This document shows, in pieces, positions 18,865 to 28,690 of a stretch of 64,000 bases of DNA (positions are counted from its first letter, which is position 1; each line of letters starts with the position of its first letter). The position numbers and the translations under genes were made by a program. This DNA comes from Rhizobium sp. FKL33 (lineage in GTDB: Bacteria; Pseudomonadota; Alphaproteobacteria; Rhizobiales; Rhizobiaceae): assembly GCF_005222915.1 (NCBI RefSeq), contig NZ_STFX01000031.1, positions 1-64,000 on the forward strand. The letters are read 5' to 3'. Below the pieces are notes generated by a model, which saw only the letters and a list, made by a program, of their open reading frames with translations, ran no database searches and was not told the origin of the DNA.

Positions 18865-19602
18865 ATGATTCTTTTCCCGGCTATCGATCTCAAGGACGGT
18901 CAATGCGTGCGCTTGAAGCTCGGCGACATGGAGCAGGCCACCGTCTATAATCCCGACCCGGCCGCCCAGGCCCGCGCCTTCGAAGACCAGGGTTTCGAAT
19001 GGCTGCATGTGGTCGATCTCAACGGCGCCTTCGCCGGCGAAAGCGTCAATGGCGGTGCCGTCGAGGCGATCCTGAAGGCGACGAATAACCCGGTGCAACT
19101 CGGCGGCGGCATCCGCACGCTCGCCCATATCGAAGCCTGGCTCGCCAAGGGTCTCTCCCGCGTTATCCTCGGCACCATCGCGGTGCGCGATCCGGCGCTG
19201 GTGAAGGAAGCCTGCCGGCTCTTTCCCGGCAAGGTCGCCGTCGGCATCGACGCCAAGGGCGGCAAGGTCGCCGTCGAAGGCTGGGCCGAGGCCTCCGAAC
19301 TCGGGGTGATCGAACTGGCCCAGCGCTTCGAAGGCGCGGGCGTGGCGGCGATCATCTACACCGACATCGACCGCGACGGCATTCTCGCCGGCATCAACTG
19401 GGCTTCGACGCTGGAACTGGCCCGCGCCGTCTCCATACCGGTCATCGCCTCGGGAGGCCTCGCCTCGCTCGACGACATCAGGCGGTTGGCCCAACCGGAC
19501 GCCGCCATTCTCGAAGGCGCGATCTCCGGCCGGGCGCTCTATGACGGCCGGATCGATCCGGCGGCGGCGCTGGAGATTCTCAAGGGCGCGAGAGGCGGAT
19601 GA
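18865..19602 (+). CDS. hisA: Phosphoribosyl-ProFAR isomerase HisA
   Basis: This 245-residue TIM-barrel enzyme is HisA, which isomerises ProFAR in histidine biosynthesis. It begins [16 protein letters not shown], with the catalytic aspartate in AIDLKDG. The second catalytic aspartate is in YTDIDRDG, and the phosphate-binding loops are ASGGL and QLGGGIRT. It follows hisH by one base and its end overlaps the next start by four bases (ATGA). Confidence 0.98.
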   Translation: MILFPAIDLKDGQCVRLKLGDMEQATVYNPDPAAQARAFEDQGFEWLHVVDLNGAFAGESVNGGAVEAILKATNNPVQLGGGIRTLAHIEAWLAKGLSRVILGTIAVRDPALVKEACRLFPGKVAVGIDAKGGKVAVEGWAEASELGVIELAQRFEGAGVAAIIYTDIDRDGILAGINWASTLELARAVSIPVIASGGLASLDDIRRLAQPDAAILEGAISGRALYDGRIDPAAALEILKGARGG

Positions 19603-19928
19603 CCGACAAAGCCGGCTTCTGGAGCACGCGGAAAATCGTCGTGATCTTTCTCCTGTCCGGAGCGGCCATCGTTCTGTTTGCGCTCGGGCCACTTCTGCTG
19701 GCTCTTTCTGCTGGTTTGATAGCCCAGACCGCTGGCTGCACGCTGGATGAAGGTTCTGTACATGCCTGCCTGATCGGCGGCGTCGAGTTGGGCGAAACGC
19801 TCTATACGATGTTCGTGCTGGGATGGCTGACAATGATGACGGCGCCTCTGGGCGCGATCGCCGGCCTGGTTTGGCTGATCGCGCTCGCGGGTGTCGTGAT
19901 CCTGCGGCTGATAAGGAAGAAAACTTGA
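19599..19928 (+). CDS. Small membrane protein of unknown function
   Basis: This 109-residue protein has three hydrophobic segments (about residues 13-42, 62-80 and 82-104) and a basic C-terminus, so it is probably an inner-membrane protein. I do not recognise its family. It overlaps hisA by four bases and must be cotranscribed with the histidine genes. About 95 bases separate it from hisF. It may be a passenger whose job is unrelated to histidine. Confidence 0.7.
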   Translation: MTDKAGFWSTRKIVVIFLLSGAAIVLFALGPLLLALSAGLIAQTAGCTLDEGSVHACLIGGVELGETLYTMFVLGWLTMMTAPLGAIAGLVWLIALAGVVILRLIRKKT

Positions 19929-20022
19929 TTTTGCATATGTCAGGCCAGAGCCGGTCCCTTGACAAAAGGGCTGTCCGGCCTTCTCTAGCGGCCATTAGAT
20001 GTTTAGGGCAGGAGCAAGGCCT

Positions 20023-20805
20023 ATGACCCTGAAAGCCCGTGTCATTCCCTGTCTCGACGTCAAGGACGGCCGTGTCGTCAAGGGCGTGTCCTTTGTCGAT
20101 CTCATCGACGCCGGCGATCCGGTCGAGGCGGCGATCGCCTATGATGCGGCAGGCGCCGACGAGCTCTGCTTTCTCGACATCACCGCCTCCTCGGACAATC
20201 GCGACACGATCTTCGACGTGGTGGCGCGCACGGCCGATCACTGTTTCATGCCGGTGACGGTGGGCGGCGGCGTCCGCGCGCTCGCCGACATTCGCAAGCT
20301 GCTGCTCTGCGGCGCCGACAAGGTGTCGATCAATTCGGCGGCGGTGAAGACGCCCGACTTCGTGGCGGAAGCGGCCGACAAATTCGGCGACCAGTGCATC
20401 GTCGTCTCGCTCGACTGCAAAAAAGTCTCGGGCGAAGGCGAAGAGGATCGCTGGGAAATCTTCACCCATGGCGGCCGCAACCCGACCGGCATCGACGCGC
20501 TCGACTTCGCCACCGCCATGGTCAAGCGCGGCGCCGGCGAATTGCTGGTGACCTCGATGGACCAGGACGGCCGCAAGACCGGCTACGACATCGCGCTGAC
20601 CCGCGCCATCGCCGATTCCGTGCATGTGCCGGTGATCGCCTCCGGCGGGGTCGGCACGCTCGACCATCTGGTTGAAGGGGTGCGCGACGGTCACGCCACC
20701 GCCGTGCTCGCCGCTTCGATCTTCCATTTCGGGACCTATACGGTCGGCGAAGCCAAACGCTACATGGCCGAACGCGGCGTGCCGATGCGACTCGATCGCG
20801 CCTGA
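20023..20805 (+). CDS. hisF: Imidazole glycerol phosphate synthase cyclase subunit
   Basis: This 260-residue TIM-barrel protein is HisF, the cyclase partner of HisH. It has the catalytic aspartate in [14 protein letters not shown], the second catalytic aspartate in TSMDQDG, and the phosphate loops TVGGGVR and ASGGVG. The ATG at 20023 is preceded by GGAG and begins the conserved sequence. It is followed 13 bases later by hisE. Confidence 0.98.
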   Translation: MTLKARVIPCLDVKDGRVVKGVSFVDLIDAGDPVEAAIAYDAAGADELCFLDITASSDNRDTIFDVVARTADHCFMPVTVGGGVRALADIRKLLLCGADKVSINSAAVKTPDFVAEAADKFGDQCIVVSLDCKKVSGEGEEDRWEIFTHGGRNPTGIDALDFATAMVKRGAGELLVTSMDQDGRKTGYDIALTRAIADSVHVPVIASGGVGTLDHLVEGVRDGHATAVLAASIFHFGTYTVGEAKRYMAERGVPMRLDRA

Positions 20806-20818
20806 CGGGAGACGTGGG

Positions 20819-21139
20819 ATGAGCAACTTCACGCTGTTGGATCTCGAAGCCATTGTAGCGCGCCGCGCGCTCGCCTCGCCCGAGGAGTCCTGGACCGCGA
20901 AGCTCTTCGTCGCCGGCCAGGGCAAGGCGGCCAAGAAGCTGGGCGAAGAGGCGGTGGAGGCGGTGATCGCAGCGATCTCAGGCGACCGAGAGAACCTCAC
21001 CGACGAGGCCGCCGATCTGCTGTACCACCTGCTGGTGGTGCTGAAGATCGCCGATATTCCGCTGTCGGCGGTGATGGCGGTGCTGGAAGCCCGCACCGGC
21101 CAATCCGGCCTCACCGAAAAAGCGAGCCGGCCTGCATGA
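20819..21139 (+). CDS. hisE: Phosphoribosyl-ATP pyrophosphatase
   Basis: This 106-residue protein is HisE, the second enzyme of histidine biosynthesis. The MazG-like helical core shows [14 protein letters not shown] and [14 protein letters not shown], whose acidic residues bind magnesium. It is separate from HisI, which is not in the window. Its last bases overlap the coaA start by four (ATGA). Confidence 0.96.
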   Translation: MSNFTLLDLEAIVARRALASPEESWTAKLFVAGQGKAAKKLGEEAVEAVIAAISGDRENLTDEAADLLYHLLVVLKIADIPLSAVMAVLEARTGQSGLTEKASRPA

Positions 21140-22125
21140 GCCCGGCGGAGAAGCAGGCGCTCGCCGCGCTCGACCATATGGCTGACGACGCCTACTCGCC
21201 CTATCGCTTCTTTACAGCCGAGGAATGGTCGCGTTTCCGCGCCGCCACGCCGCTGACGCTGACCGAGGACGAAGTGGCGCGGCTGCGCTCGCTCAACGAC
21301 CCGATCGATCTCGACGAAGTCCGGCGGATTTACCTCTCGCTGTCGCGGCTTTTGTCGGCGCATGTCGAATCCTCGCAAATGCTGTTTGCCCAGCGCAAGC
21401 GCTTCCTCAATCTGGCCGGCGATCAGAAGACGCCCTTCATCATCGGCGTCGCGGGCTCGGTGGCGGTGGGCAAATCCACCACCGCCCGCATCCTGAAAGA
21501 GCTGTTGTCGCGCTGGCCGTCCAGCCCCAAGGTCGATCTCGTCACCACCGACGGATTTCTCTATCCCAATGCGCGGCTCCAGAAGGACAACCTCATGGAG
21601 CGCAAGGGATTTCCGGAAAGCTACGATATGCCGGCGCTCCTGAAATTCCTCTCGGCGATCAAGGCCGGCATGAGCCATGTGCCGGCGCCGCTCTATTCGC
21701 ATCTGACCTATGACGTGCTTCCCGACCAGCATCAGGATATCGACCGGCCCGACATCCTGATCTTTGAGGGCATCAATGTGCTGCAATCGCGCGACCTGCC
21801 CGCCGATGGGCGGATCGTGCCGATGGTGTCTGATTTCTTCGACTTCTCGATCTATATCGACGCCCAGGAAGACATGATCCATCGCTGGTATGTGAACCGC
21901 TTCATGCGGCTGCGCGAGACCGCCTTCCGCAATCCGGAATCCTTCTTCCATCGTTATGCGACGATCTCGGAAGAGGCGGCGCTCGAGATCGCCGAGGGTC
22001 TCTGGGCCAATATCAATCTCAAGAATCTGCGGCAGAACATTCTGCCGACCCGGCCGCGCGCCGATCTCATCCTGCAGAAGGGCGAGAATCACCTGGTCGA
22101 GAAAGTCTCGCTTCGGCGGCTGTAG
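21136..22125 (+). CDS. coaA: Pantothenate kinase type I
   Basis: This 329-residue protein is the prokaryotic type I pantothenate kinase, the first step of coenzyme A synthesis. It has Walker [11 protein letters not shown] near residue 106, TTDGFLYPN, and the FEGINVLQ region. The usual length is about 315-330 residues. It is translationally coupled to hisE, which links CoA synthesis to the histidine operon as in other rhizobia. Its last 59 bases overlap the 3' end of the convergent GT87 gene. Confidence 0.97.
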   Translation: MSPAEKQALAALDHMADDAYSPYRFFTAEEWSRFRAATPLTLTEDEVARLRSLNDPIDLDEVRRIYLSLSRLLSAHVESSQMLFAQRKRFLNLAGDQKTPFIIGVAGSVAVGKSTTARILKELLSRWPSSPKVDLVTTDGFLYPNARLQKDNLMERKGFPESYDMPALLKFLSAIKAGMSHVPAPLYSHLTYDVLPDQHQDIDRPDILIFEGINVLQSRDLPADGRIVPMVSDFFDFSIYIDAQEDMIHRWYVNRFMRLRETAFRNPESFFHRYATISEEAALEIAEGLWANINLKNLRQNILPTRPRADLILQKGENHLVEKVSLRRL

Positions 22126-23332
22126 CCGGCGCTCCTCCGCCGAAGTCGCCCCGCTTCACCGCCAACAACCCGTAGAGCGCCAGCCCTGCCGGCGCGAGCA
22201 CGCCGACGCCGATGCCCTGGTAATTCGGCAGATGGGCGAAATAGGGAAAGAACCACAACAGGCAGAAGATATAGCGGTTCGGCGGCCGGCCCGAGAGATA
22301 GAGCGTGACGACCGCGACGCTGAAGGGGACCGCGTCATAGCTATAGCCATAGGGCGTGGCGGTCAGCGCGAAAAGCGCGGTCAGCACCGCCTTGATCCGG
22401 AGATCGACATCCGGCTTCCGCCATATCCAGAATACGGCGCAGATGGCAAACACGGAAAACAGCGCCTGATAGGCGTATGAGGCGACGACGCCCAGTCCGA
22501 TCGACCGCCCCAGGATGAAGAAAGTCATGGCGTTGGCGTGATAGAACTGCGGATAAGGGGCTTCCAGAATTCGCGCCATCAGCGGCGAGGTCACGGTGGC
22601 GAAGCCCGTCCAGACCTCAAAGCCGAAGGCAAGACCGGTCGCAGCGACGAGAGCCATCGTGGTTGTTGCGGCCGAGGCAAAGGCGCGCCAATTGCCGGTG
22701 GCGAGATAGACGACGGGGATAAGCAGGCCGAGATGCGGCTTGATGGTCAGGAGACCCGCCAACAAGCCGGAGAGAATTGGAGCGCGCGTCGTGGTCAGCA
22801 GAGCCCCGAGCAGCAGCGCCGCCGTCAAACTGCCGTTCTGTCCGAATACGCCGCTGGTGACGACGGCTGGCGAGGTCAGGATGGCGGCGAGCGCTTGCCA
22901 AGGCAAGCGAAGCGGCGTCAGCGCCAGAGCCAAGACAGCAATGGTTCCGAAAGTCCAGATGGCGTAGGCCAGCGGCAGCGGCAAGAAGCTGAGCGGCATG
23001 CCGAGCCAGAGAATGGAAGGCGGATAGCTCCATTCCTGGTTCGGGAGAAGCGGACTGAACATGGCGCGAAGACCGGCGCGATAGGCCTCGACATCGAAAA
23101 GCCAGCTGACATGGCCTTCACGCGCCAGTCGCGAGCCGGCCCAGAGATTGGTGAAATCCCAGTAGGGCAACTTCTTGGACAGAATGGAGAAACCGTTTTC
23201 GTCGAACTGCCAGAGCTGAAATTGATAGCGTATTGCGATCACCAGACCCGCAGCGACGCAGAAAAGCGCAAAGCGCGATTCATCCCGGTTTCGGCAACGC
23301 CAATCCAGGCCTGTCAGCCCCCGACTATCCAT
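22067..23332 (-). CDS. GT87/DUF2029-type membrane glycosyltransferase-like protein
   Basis: This 421-residue integral membrane protein has about ten hydrophobic segments. Near the N-terminus it has [13 protein letters not shown] and later KPHLGLLIP, patterns typical of the DUF2029/GT87 polyprenol-phosphate mannosyl- or arabinosyltransferase-like family. The acceptor is unknown. The ATG at 23332 follows a GAGGG stretch and is preferred over an in-frame GTG at 23341. It overlaps the end of the alkB-like gene by eight bases, so the two form one leftward unit. The last 20 or so residues are encoded opposite coaA and are probably a non-conserved extension. Confidence 0.82.
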   Translation of the reverse strand: MDSRGLTGLDWRCRNRDESRFALFCVAAGLVIAIRYQFQLWQFDENGFSILSKKLPYWDFTNLWAGSRLAREGHVSWLFDVEAYRAGLRAMFSPLLPNQEWSYPPSILWLGMPLSFLPLPLAYAIWTFGTIAVLALALTPLRLPWQALAAILTSPAVVTSGVFGQNGSLTAALLLGALLTTTRAPILSGLLAGLLTIKPHLGLLIPVVYLATGNWRAFASAATTTMALVAATGLAFGFEVWTGFATVTSPLMARILEAPYPQFYHANAMTFFILGRSIGLGVVASYAYQALFSVFAICAVFWIWRKPDVDLRIKAVLTALFALTATPYGYSYDAVPFSVAVVTLYLSGRPPNRYIFCLLWFFPYFAHLPNYQGIGVGVLAPAGLALYGLLAVKRGDFGGGAPATAAEARLSRPGDSRPSAG

Positions 23333-23957
23333 TTCCCTCACCCCGCCAGGGCGTCACCCGCCTCAAGGTAAGATTGATACGGCCTTCCCGTTTCAGAAGC
23401 GTTGACGTACCGCGATAGAGACGGTCGACGCCGTGAAAGGCCAGGCGGCTTTCGCCGCCGATCAGCACGAGATCGCCGCTGTCGAGACGAAAGGACACGG
23501 TGCGATCCTCACGGCGGAGACCGCCGACCCTGAAGAGGCAGGCGTCGCCGAGCGAAACCGACAGGACAGGCGCGGCGAGATCCTGTTCGTCGCGGTCCTG
23601 ATGCAGGCCCATCTTGGCCTCAGGTCCATAATAATTGACGAGACAGGCTTCTGGCGGACCTTCAAAGCCCGACATGTCCCGCCAGAGATCGAGGAGCAAA
23701 GCGGGAATGGCAGGCCAGGGACGGCCGGTGACGGGATGAACGGGCTGATAGCGATAGCCGCGCTCCTTGTCGGTCACCCAGCCGAGCGGGCCGCAATTGG
23801 TCATGCGCACGCTCATGGGCTTGCCCGTGCGGGGCATTTCGGGGGTGAACAGCGGGGCCTCGGCGACGACCAGCCTGATCGCCTCGACGAGGTCTTCCTG
23901 CGCGCTTCGGGACAGAAAGCCGGGAATATGGCGAATGCCTTTGGGCAGAACGAGCAT
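23325..23957 (-). CDS. alkB: AlkB family DNA/RNA dealkylase
   Basis: This 210-residue protein is an AlkB-type Fe(II)/2-oxoglutarate dioxygenase that removes alkyl groups from damaged bases by oxidation. The iron ligands are H and D in HQDRDE and H in LAFHGVDR. The 2-oxoglutarate-binding arginines are in RINLTLRR. Length matches the E. coli protein. The ATG at 23957 is preceded by AAGGAGAG, so I prefer it to the longer frame. No ada gene is adjacent. Confidence 0.94.
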   Translation of the reverse strand: MLVLPKGIRHIPGFLSRSAQEDLVEAIRLVVAEAPLFTPEMPRTGKPMSVRMTNCGPLGWVTDKERGYRYQPVHPVTGRPWPAIPALLLDLWRDMSGFEGPPEACLVNYYGPEAKMGLHQDRDEQDLAAPVLSVSLGDACLFRVGGLRREDRTVSFRLDSGDLVLIGGESRLAFHGVDRLYRGTSTLLKREGRINLTLRRVTPWRGEGNG

Positions 23958-24470
23958 CAGAATCACTCTCCTTGCAGCGATGATACGCGGCTTCGATGTA
24001 TGGAGGCCATAAGACGCGCCAAATCGCTCCGCCGCTTTTGATCGCCCGGAGTTGTCCGTCATTGTCTCGCTTCGCCCATGAGGGCTCGGCCGGGGCGCGA
24101 AGAACGCCTCGTTAAGTTAGTTTAATATGACGCTCGTCGCGCCCCGCATTCGGCGGTTTGTGCCTCGAACTTGACGCTCGTCGCCGCAGGTCGAGCCTGC
24201 GGGTAATCCGCCTCTAAAGCGGGCCTTACTATGACGTCCCTTGCGAGACGCCACTCTGGGGGACGCTTTCACGCCCAGGTCCCCAGTGTTCGGGGGTCGT
24301 CGTTTCTCGAAGCCCCGGAGAAAGAGGGTTCACGTCGTCCCTCTTCCCCCAGCGCCGGCCCCATCTCGCCGCGACGCCTCGCGGTGTAGCCGATGATGGG
24401 ACAATTGAGAGGATAAGCGGCAGGGGATGGTGGGGGATGAAAAAATTTCGGGAGGGTGATTTTTTAAGAA

Positions 24471-24508
24471 AGACCCTCCCCAACCCCTCCCACAAGGGGA
24501 GGGGCTTA
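24471..24508 (+). repeat. GC-rich dispersed repeat, copy 1 (inverted to copy 2)
   Basis: The repeat reads CCCTCCCCAACCCCTCCC, then a short ACAA, then GGGGAGGGGCTTA, and so is itself partly palindromic. It is nearly the reverse complement of the copy at 24586. Repeats of this sequence are widespread between genes in Rhizobiales. Confidence 0.8.
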
Positions 24509-24585
24509 ACCCGGGGTTGACACTGACGTCCCACAGTTCTGCCTAGCGGAGGAGAGGTGAATTGCGGCTGGAGGGTGCGGCAGCA

Positions 24586-24627
24586 TAAGCCCCTCCCCCT
24601 TGTGGGGAGGGGTTGGGGAGGGGCTTA
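24586..24627 (-). repeat. GC-rich dispersed repeat, copy 2 (inverted to copy 1)
   Basis: This copy begins TAAGCCCCTCCCC and ends GGGGAGGGGCTTA, a perfect 13-base dyad around a 16-base centre. With copy 1 it forms an inverted pair about 78 bases apart that could fold into a large stem in RNA. Confidence 0.8.
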
Positions 24628-24640
24628 CCTCCGCTACGTC

Positions 24641-24742
24641 GTCATCCTCGGCCTTGTGTCGAGGATCTGAGCCAGCGAGCAAAATCAAAGCGTTGCAGAT
24701 GCTCGGGACAAGCCCGAGCATGACGGCCGAGAGGGTTTTGTT
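24641..24742 (+). repeat. Direct repeat of about 100 bases, copy 1
   Basis: This copy shares a 30-base identical core (24676-24705) with copy 2. The flanks include an inner dyad GATGCTCGGGACAAGCCCGAGC, here 24698-24719, and TCCTCGGCC...GAGGATC. It looks like a rhizobial interspersed mosaic-type element (RIME-like). The family name is from memory and not checked. Confidence 0.75.
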
Positions 24743-24877
24743 CCATATGCGGTTGACGGCGTGCGCGGCCCCTCATCTGGCTGCCGCCACCTTCTCCCCG
24801 CGCATGCGGGGAAATGTCCCGGCAGGGGGATTAGGGGCGGAGCAAGACGTCAACCGAATAGGACTCGGCCATCCGCC

Positions 24878-24977
24878 GTTATCTTCGGCCCTGTGCCGAG
24901 GATCCGGTCTACCGAGCAAAATCAAAGCGTTGCAGATGCTCGAGACAGGCCAGAGCAGGATGGCGGAGAGGTTTTTG
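24878..24977 (+). repeat. Direct repeat of about 100 bases, copy 2
   Basis: This copy has the same 30-base core at 24913-24942 as copy 1, 237 bases further on. Its flanks have drifted, and the inner dyad is weaker (GCTCGAGACAGGCCAGAGC), which suggests it is the older or less constrained copy. Confidence 0.75.
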
Positions 24978-25051
24978 CCGCGGAAAATTGCCGATGCGTC
25001 GTCCTTATGTGCATTGCACAATGCCGCCGCAATCAGTTGTATGATGGAATT

Positions 25052-25408
25052 ATGACAGATCGTATTGCCAAATTCCTCGCCTGGGCCGCGCTGGCCGTGA
25101 TCATTTTCGTGACCGTGTCGCCGATCGGGCTCAGGCCGCATGATTTCGGGCCGGTGAATTTTGATCGCGGACTGGCGTTTGCCGGTTTGAGCGCGCTGTT
25201 CGTGCTTGCTTATCCCAAAGCCTGGGCGCCGACGCTGGCTGTGCTGGTGATTGCGGCCTTCGGGATCGAAGCGCTGCAGGAGCTTTCGCCGAGCCGGCAT
25301 GCGCGGCTGGACGACGCGGTGGTGAAAGCGGCGGGCGCGGTGATCGGGGCGCCGATCGGCTATGCGACGGCCTGGATGATGCAGCGCATGCGCAACGCGC
25401 GGGCGTGA
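25052..25408 (+). CDS. VanZ-like family membrane protein
   Basis: This 118-residue protein has about four hydrophobic segments and a VanZ-like pattern, including TVSPIGLRP near residue 22, FGIEALQELSPSRHARLDDAVVK written across residues 69-91, and a C-terminal segment GAVIGAPIGYATAW. Small VanZ-like proteins are common in rhizobia and their function is unknown. They do not imply glycopeptide resistance. The ATG at 25052 follows ATGGAAT. It converges on arfB with six bases between the stops. Confidence 0.8.
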   Translation: MTDRIAKFLAWAALAVIIFVTVSPIGLRPHDFGPVNFDRGLAFAGLSALFVLAYPKAWAPTLAVLVIAAFGIEALQELSPSRHARLDDAVVKAAGAVIGAPIGYATAWMMQRMRNARA

Positions 25409-25414
25409 CGGGCG

Positions 25415-25849
25415 TCAATCCGAATCGATCTTGCCCCTACCCTTCTTGACTTCTGAACGACCGGCCTTGGCCTTGAGGCGGCGCTCGATCGAGCCTTTGG
25501 TGGGGCGGGTCTTGCGGCGCGGCGGCGGAGGGGGCTGGTTGGCCTCCAGGATAAGCGCCTTCAGGCGTTCGCGCGCCTCCTCGCGGTTGCGATCCTGCGA
25601 GCGATAGGCGTCGACGAAAATCACCACCTCTCCCTCCTTGGTCAGCTTGCGGCCGAAGACGCGGCGAGCATTGGCCTTGACGCGGTCGGGCAGTGACGGC
25701 GAGTTCAGGAGGTTGAGGCGGAGTTCGACGGCGGTGGCGACCTTGTTGACATTCTGCCCGCCCGGACCGGACGCGAGGACGAAGCTCTCCGTCAGCTCCC
25801 AGCCGGCGATCACGATCCGGTCATCGATGTAAAGCGGGTCGGCGGCCAT
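25415..25849 (-). CDS. arfB: Alternative ribosome-rescue factor ArfB (YaeJ)
   Basis: This 144-residue protein is a stand-alone class I release-factor domain. It has the peptidyl-tRNA hydrolysis motif SGPGGQNVNK near residue 28. A highly basic C-terminal tail rich in Lys and Arg (KTRPTKGSIERRLKAKAGR) enters the mRNA channel of stalled ribosomes. It lacks the codon-recognition domain of RF1 and RF2. The ATG at 25849 begins the conserved region. It reads in the same direction as pckA but lies beyond the pckA terminator. Confidence 0.93.
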   Translation of the reverse strand: MAADPLYIDDRIVIAGWELTESFVLASGPGGQNVNKVATAVELRLNLLNSPSLPDRVKANARRVFGRKLTKEGEVVIFVDAYRSQDRNREEARERLKALILEANQPPPPPRRKTRPTKGSIERRLKAKAGRSEVKKGRGKIDSD

Positions 25850-25901
25850 GGTTCGAAGTCTCCTGGCCCCGCTTTGCCATGAGCGGCGTGCCCAGACAAG
25901 C

Positions 25902-25928
25902 AAAACCCGGCGGAGGGACGCCGCCGGG
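25902..25928 (-). terminator. Rho-independent terminator of pckA
   Basis: A perfect eight-base stem CCCGGCGG/CCGCCGGG with a seven-base loop is followed, on the minus strand, by TTTTG. It lies 49 bases beyond the pckA stop and reads in the right direction. Confidence 0.85.
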
Positions 25929-25953
25929 CCTGCCTGGTGAAAGTAATCTCGCC

Positions 25954-25969
25954 CGTTTCACGTGAATCC
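25954..25969. other. Weak parS-like site downstream of pckA
   Basis: This site is centred on CACGTG and matches TGTTTCACGTGAAACA at 13 of 16 positions. It lies in the short gap between the pckA stop and its terminator. It is the weakest of the four such sites in the window. Confidence 0.35.
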
Positions 25970-25976
25970 GAACCGA

Positions 25977-27587
<1,611 letters not shown>

Positions 27588-27889
27588 GACGATGTCCTTT
27601 CCCAGTGAGACAGAGCGTTGATGGACGGGACATAGACATAAATGTTTTAAAGGCACAAGCGAAATTACCGCGAATAAACCAATAGGATCAATGCATTAAT
27701 CGATTTAAAAAAATGTCATACTATTTAAATCGTTTTAAAAATGACCTAAATCGGTTCGCAGAACAGCCTGCCGAACTACACCTTCTCGTAGAAAACAGAC
27801 CTTGAAAAAGGCTTTGCCACAATTTGTTCCACCTTTATACTCATGAGAGGCAGAGCCGCCACAATTGGCGCCTGCAACCGGAGACTTTC
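27588..27889. promoter_or_regulatory. AT-rich divergent promoter region between pckA and chvI
   Basis: This 302-base spacer is far richer in A and T than its surroundings between 27640 and 27760. AATCG elements, each followed by NTT, begin near 27698, 27728 and 27749, giving spacings of about 30 and 21 bases, close to three and two helical turns. The first two continue as TTTAAAAA-ATG direct repeats. I read this as a candidate operator cluster for one or both genes. I cannot name the regulator, though autoregulation by ChvI is possible. Confidence 0.45.
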
Positions 27890-28624
27890 ATGGCGACAAT
27901 CGCGCTGGTCGACGACGACCGCAACATCCTCACCTCGGTGTCCATCGCGCTCGAAGCGGAAGGGTATAAAGTCGAGACCTATACCGACGGCGCATCGGCG
28001 CTCGACGGCCTGTTGCAGCGCCCGCCGCATCTGGCGATCTTCGACATCAAGATGCCGCGCATGGACGGCATGGAGCTGTTGCGCCGCCTCCGGCAGAAGT
28101 CGGACATTCCGGTGATCTTCCTGACCTCCAAGGACGAGGAGATCGACGAGCTGTTCGGCCTCAAGATGGGCGCGGACGATTTCATCACCAAGCCGTTTTC
28201 GCAGCGCCTGCTGGTGGAGCGCGTCAAAGCGGTGTTGCGCCGCGTGGCGAGCCGGGAAGCGGCAGCCGCCGCCGGCCCCGCAACGCCCGCCAAGCCGGGC
28301 GCCGTCCAGACCAAGTCGCTCGATCGCGGGCTTCTTTCTATGGACCAGGAGCGCCACACCTGCACCTGGAAAGGCCTGCCGGTGACGCTGACGGTGACCG
28401 AATTCCTGATCCTGCATGCGCTGGCGCTGCGCCCAGGCGTGGTGAAGAGCCGCGACGCGCTGATGGACGCCGCCTATGACGAGCAGGTCTATGTCGACGA
28501 CCGCACCATCGACAGCCACATCAAGCGACTGCGCAAGAAGTTCAAGGCGGTCGACGACGATTTCGACATGATCGAAACGCTGTATGGCGTCGGCTACCGT
28601 TTCCGCGAAACCGCCGGCGCCTGA
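27890..28624 (+). CDS. chvI: Response regulator ChvI
   Basis: This 244-residue OmpR-type regulator has an N-terminal receiver domain with D8, D9 and D10 and phosphorylation site D52 in IFDIKMP. An alanine- and proline-rich linker near residues 120-140 leads to a C-terminal winged helix with [17 protein letters not shown] and [10 protein letters not shown]. With ChvG it controls envelope, exopolysaccharide, motility and acid-response genes in rhizobia. The ATG at 27890 is preceded by GGAG. The gene is divergent from pckA and 66 bases upstream of chvG. Confidence 0.97.
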   Translation: MATIALVDDDRNILTSVSIALEAEGYKVETYTDGASALDGLLQRPPHLAIFDIKMPRMDGMELLRRLRQKSDIPVIFLTSKDEEIDELFGLKMGADDFITKPFSQRLLVERVKAVLRRVASREAAAAAGPATPAKPGAVQTKSLDRGLLSMDQERHTCTWKGLPVTLTVTEFLILHALALRPGVVKSRDALMDAAYDEQVYVDDRTIDSHIKRLRKKFKAVDDDFDMIETLYGVGYRFRETAGA

Positions 28625-28690
28625 GCTTGCGGCCATGGCCGAATGCTGGCATAGCGCGGCCGAACGGCAAGGCGGCGGGAAGAGCAAGCG

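Larger units (their letters stand above)
23958..25051. other. Gene-free 1.1 kb stretch with dispersed repeats
   Basis: No reading frame here resembles a protein. From about 24120 to 24190 the 12-mer GACGCTCGTCGC occurs twice. From 24471 to 24977 there are two repeat families, listed separately. Such repeat-rich spacers are common in rhizobial genomes. The alkB-like gene reads away from the left edge, and the VanZ-like gene begins at the right edge, so both promoters should also lie here. Confidence 0.7.

Noticed and set aside
18583-22092. An 1169-codon open frame on the minus strand opposite hisH-coaA
   Set aside because: It lies antisense to well-recognised his and coaA genes, its product resembles no family, and GC-rich third positions create such long mirror frames routinely.
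24112-24127. CtrA binding site (TTAA-N7-TTAA)
   Set aside because: The two TTAA copies here are six bases apart, not seven. The same misfit appears in the AT-rich pckA-chvI spacer.
24229-25050. Small genes in the repeat-rich spacer
   Set aside because: The open frames cover the repeats, have unusual composition and no plausible ribosome site or homology. The repeat explanation accounts for them.
25052-25408. Glycopeptide resistance from a VanZ-like gene
   Set aside because: Only the small membrane domain is shared. No vanHAX genes are near and such proteins are common in rhizobia without that role.
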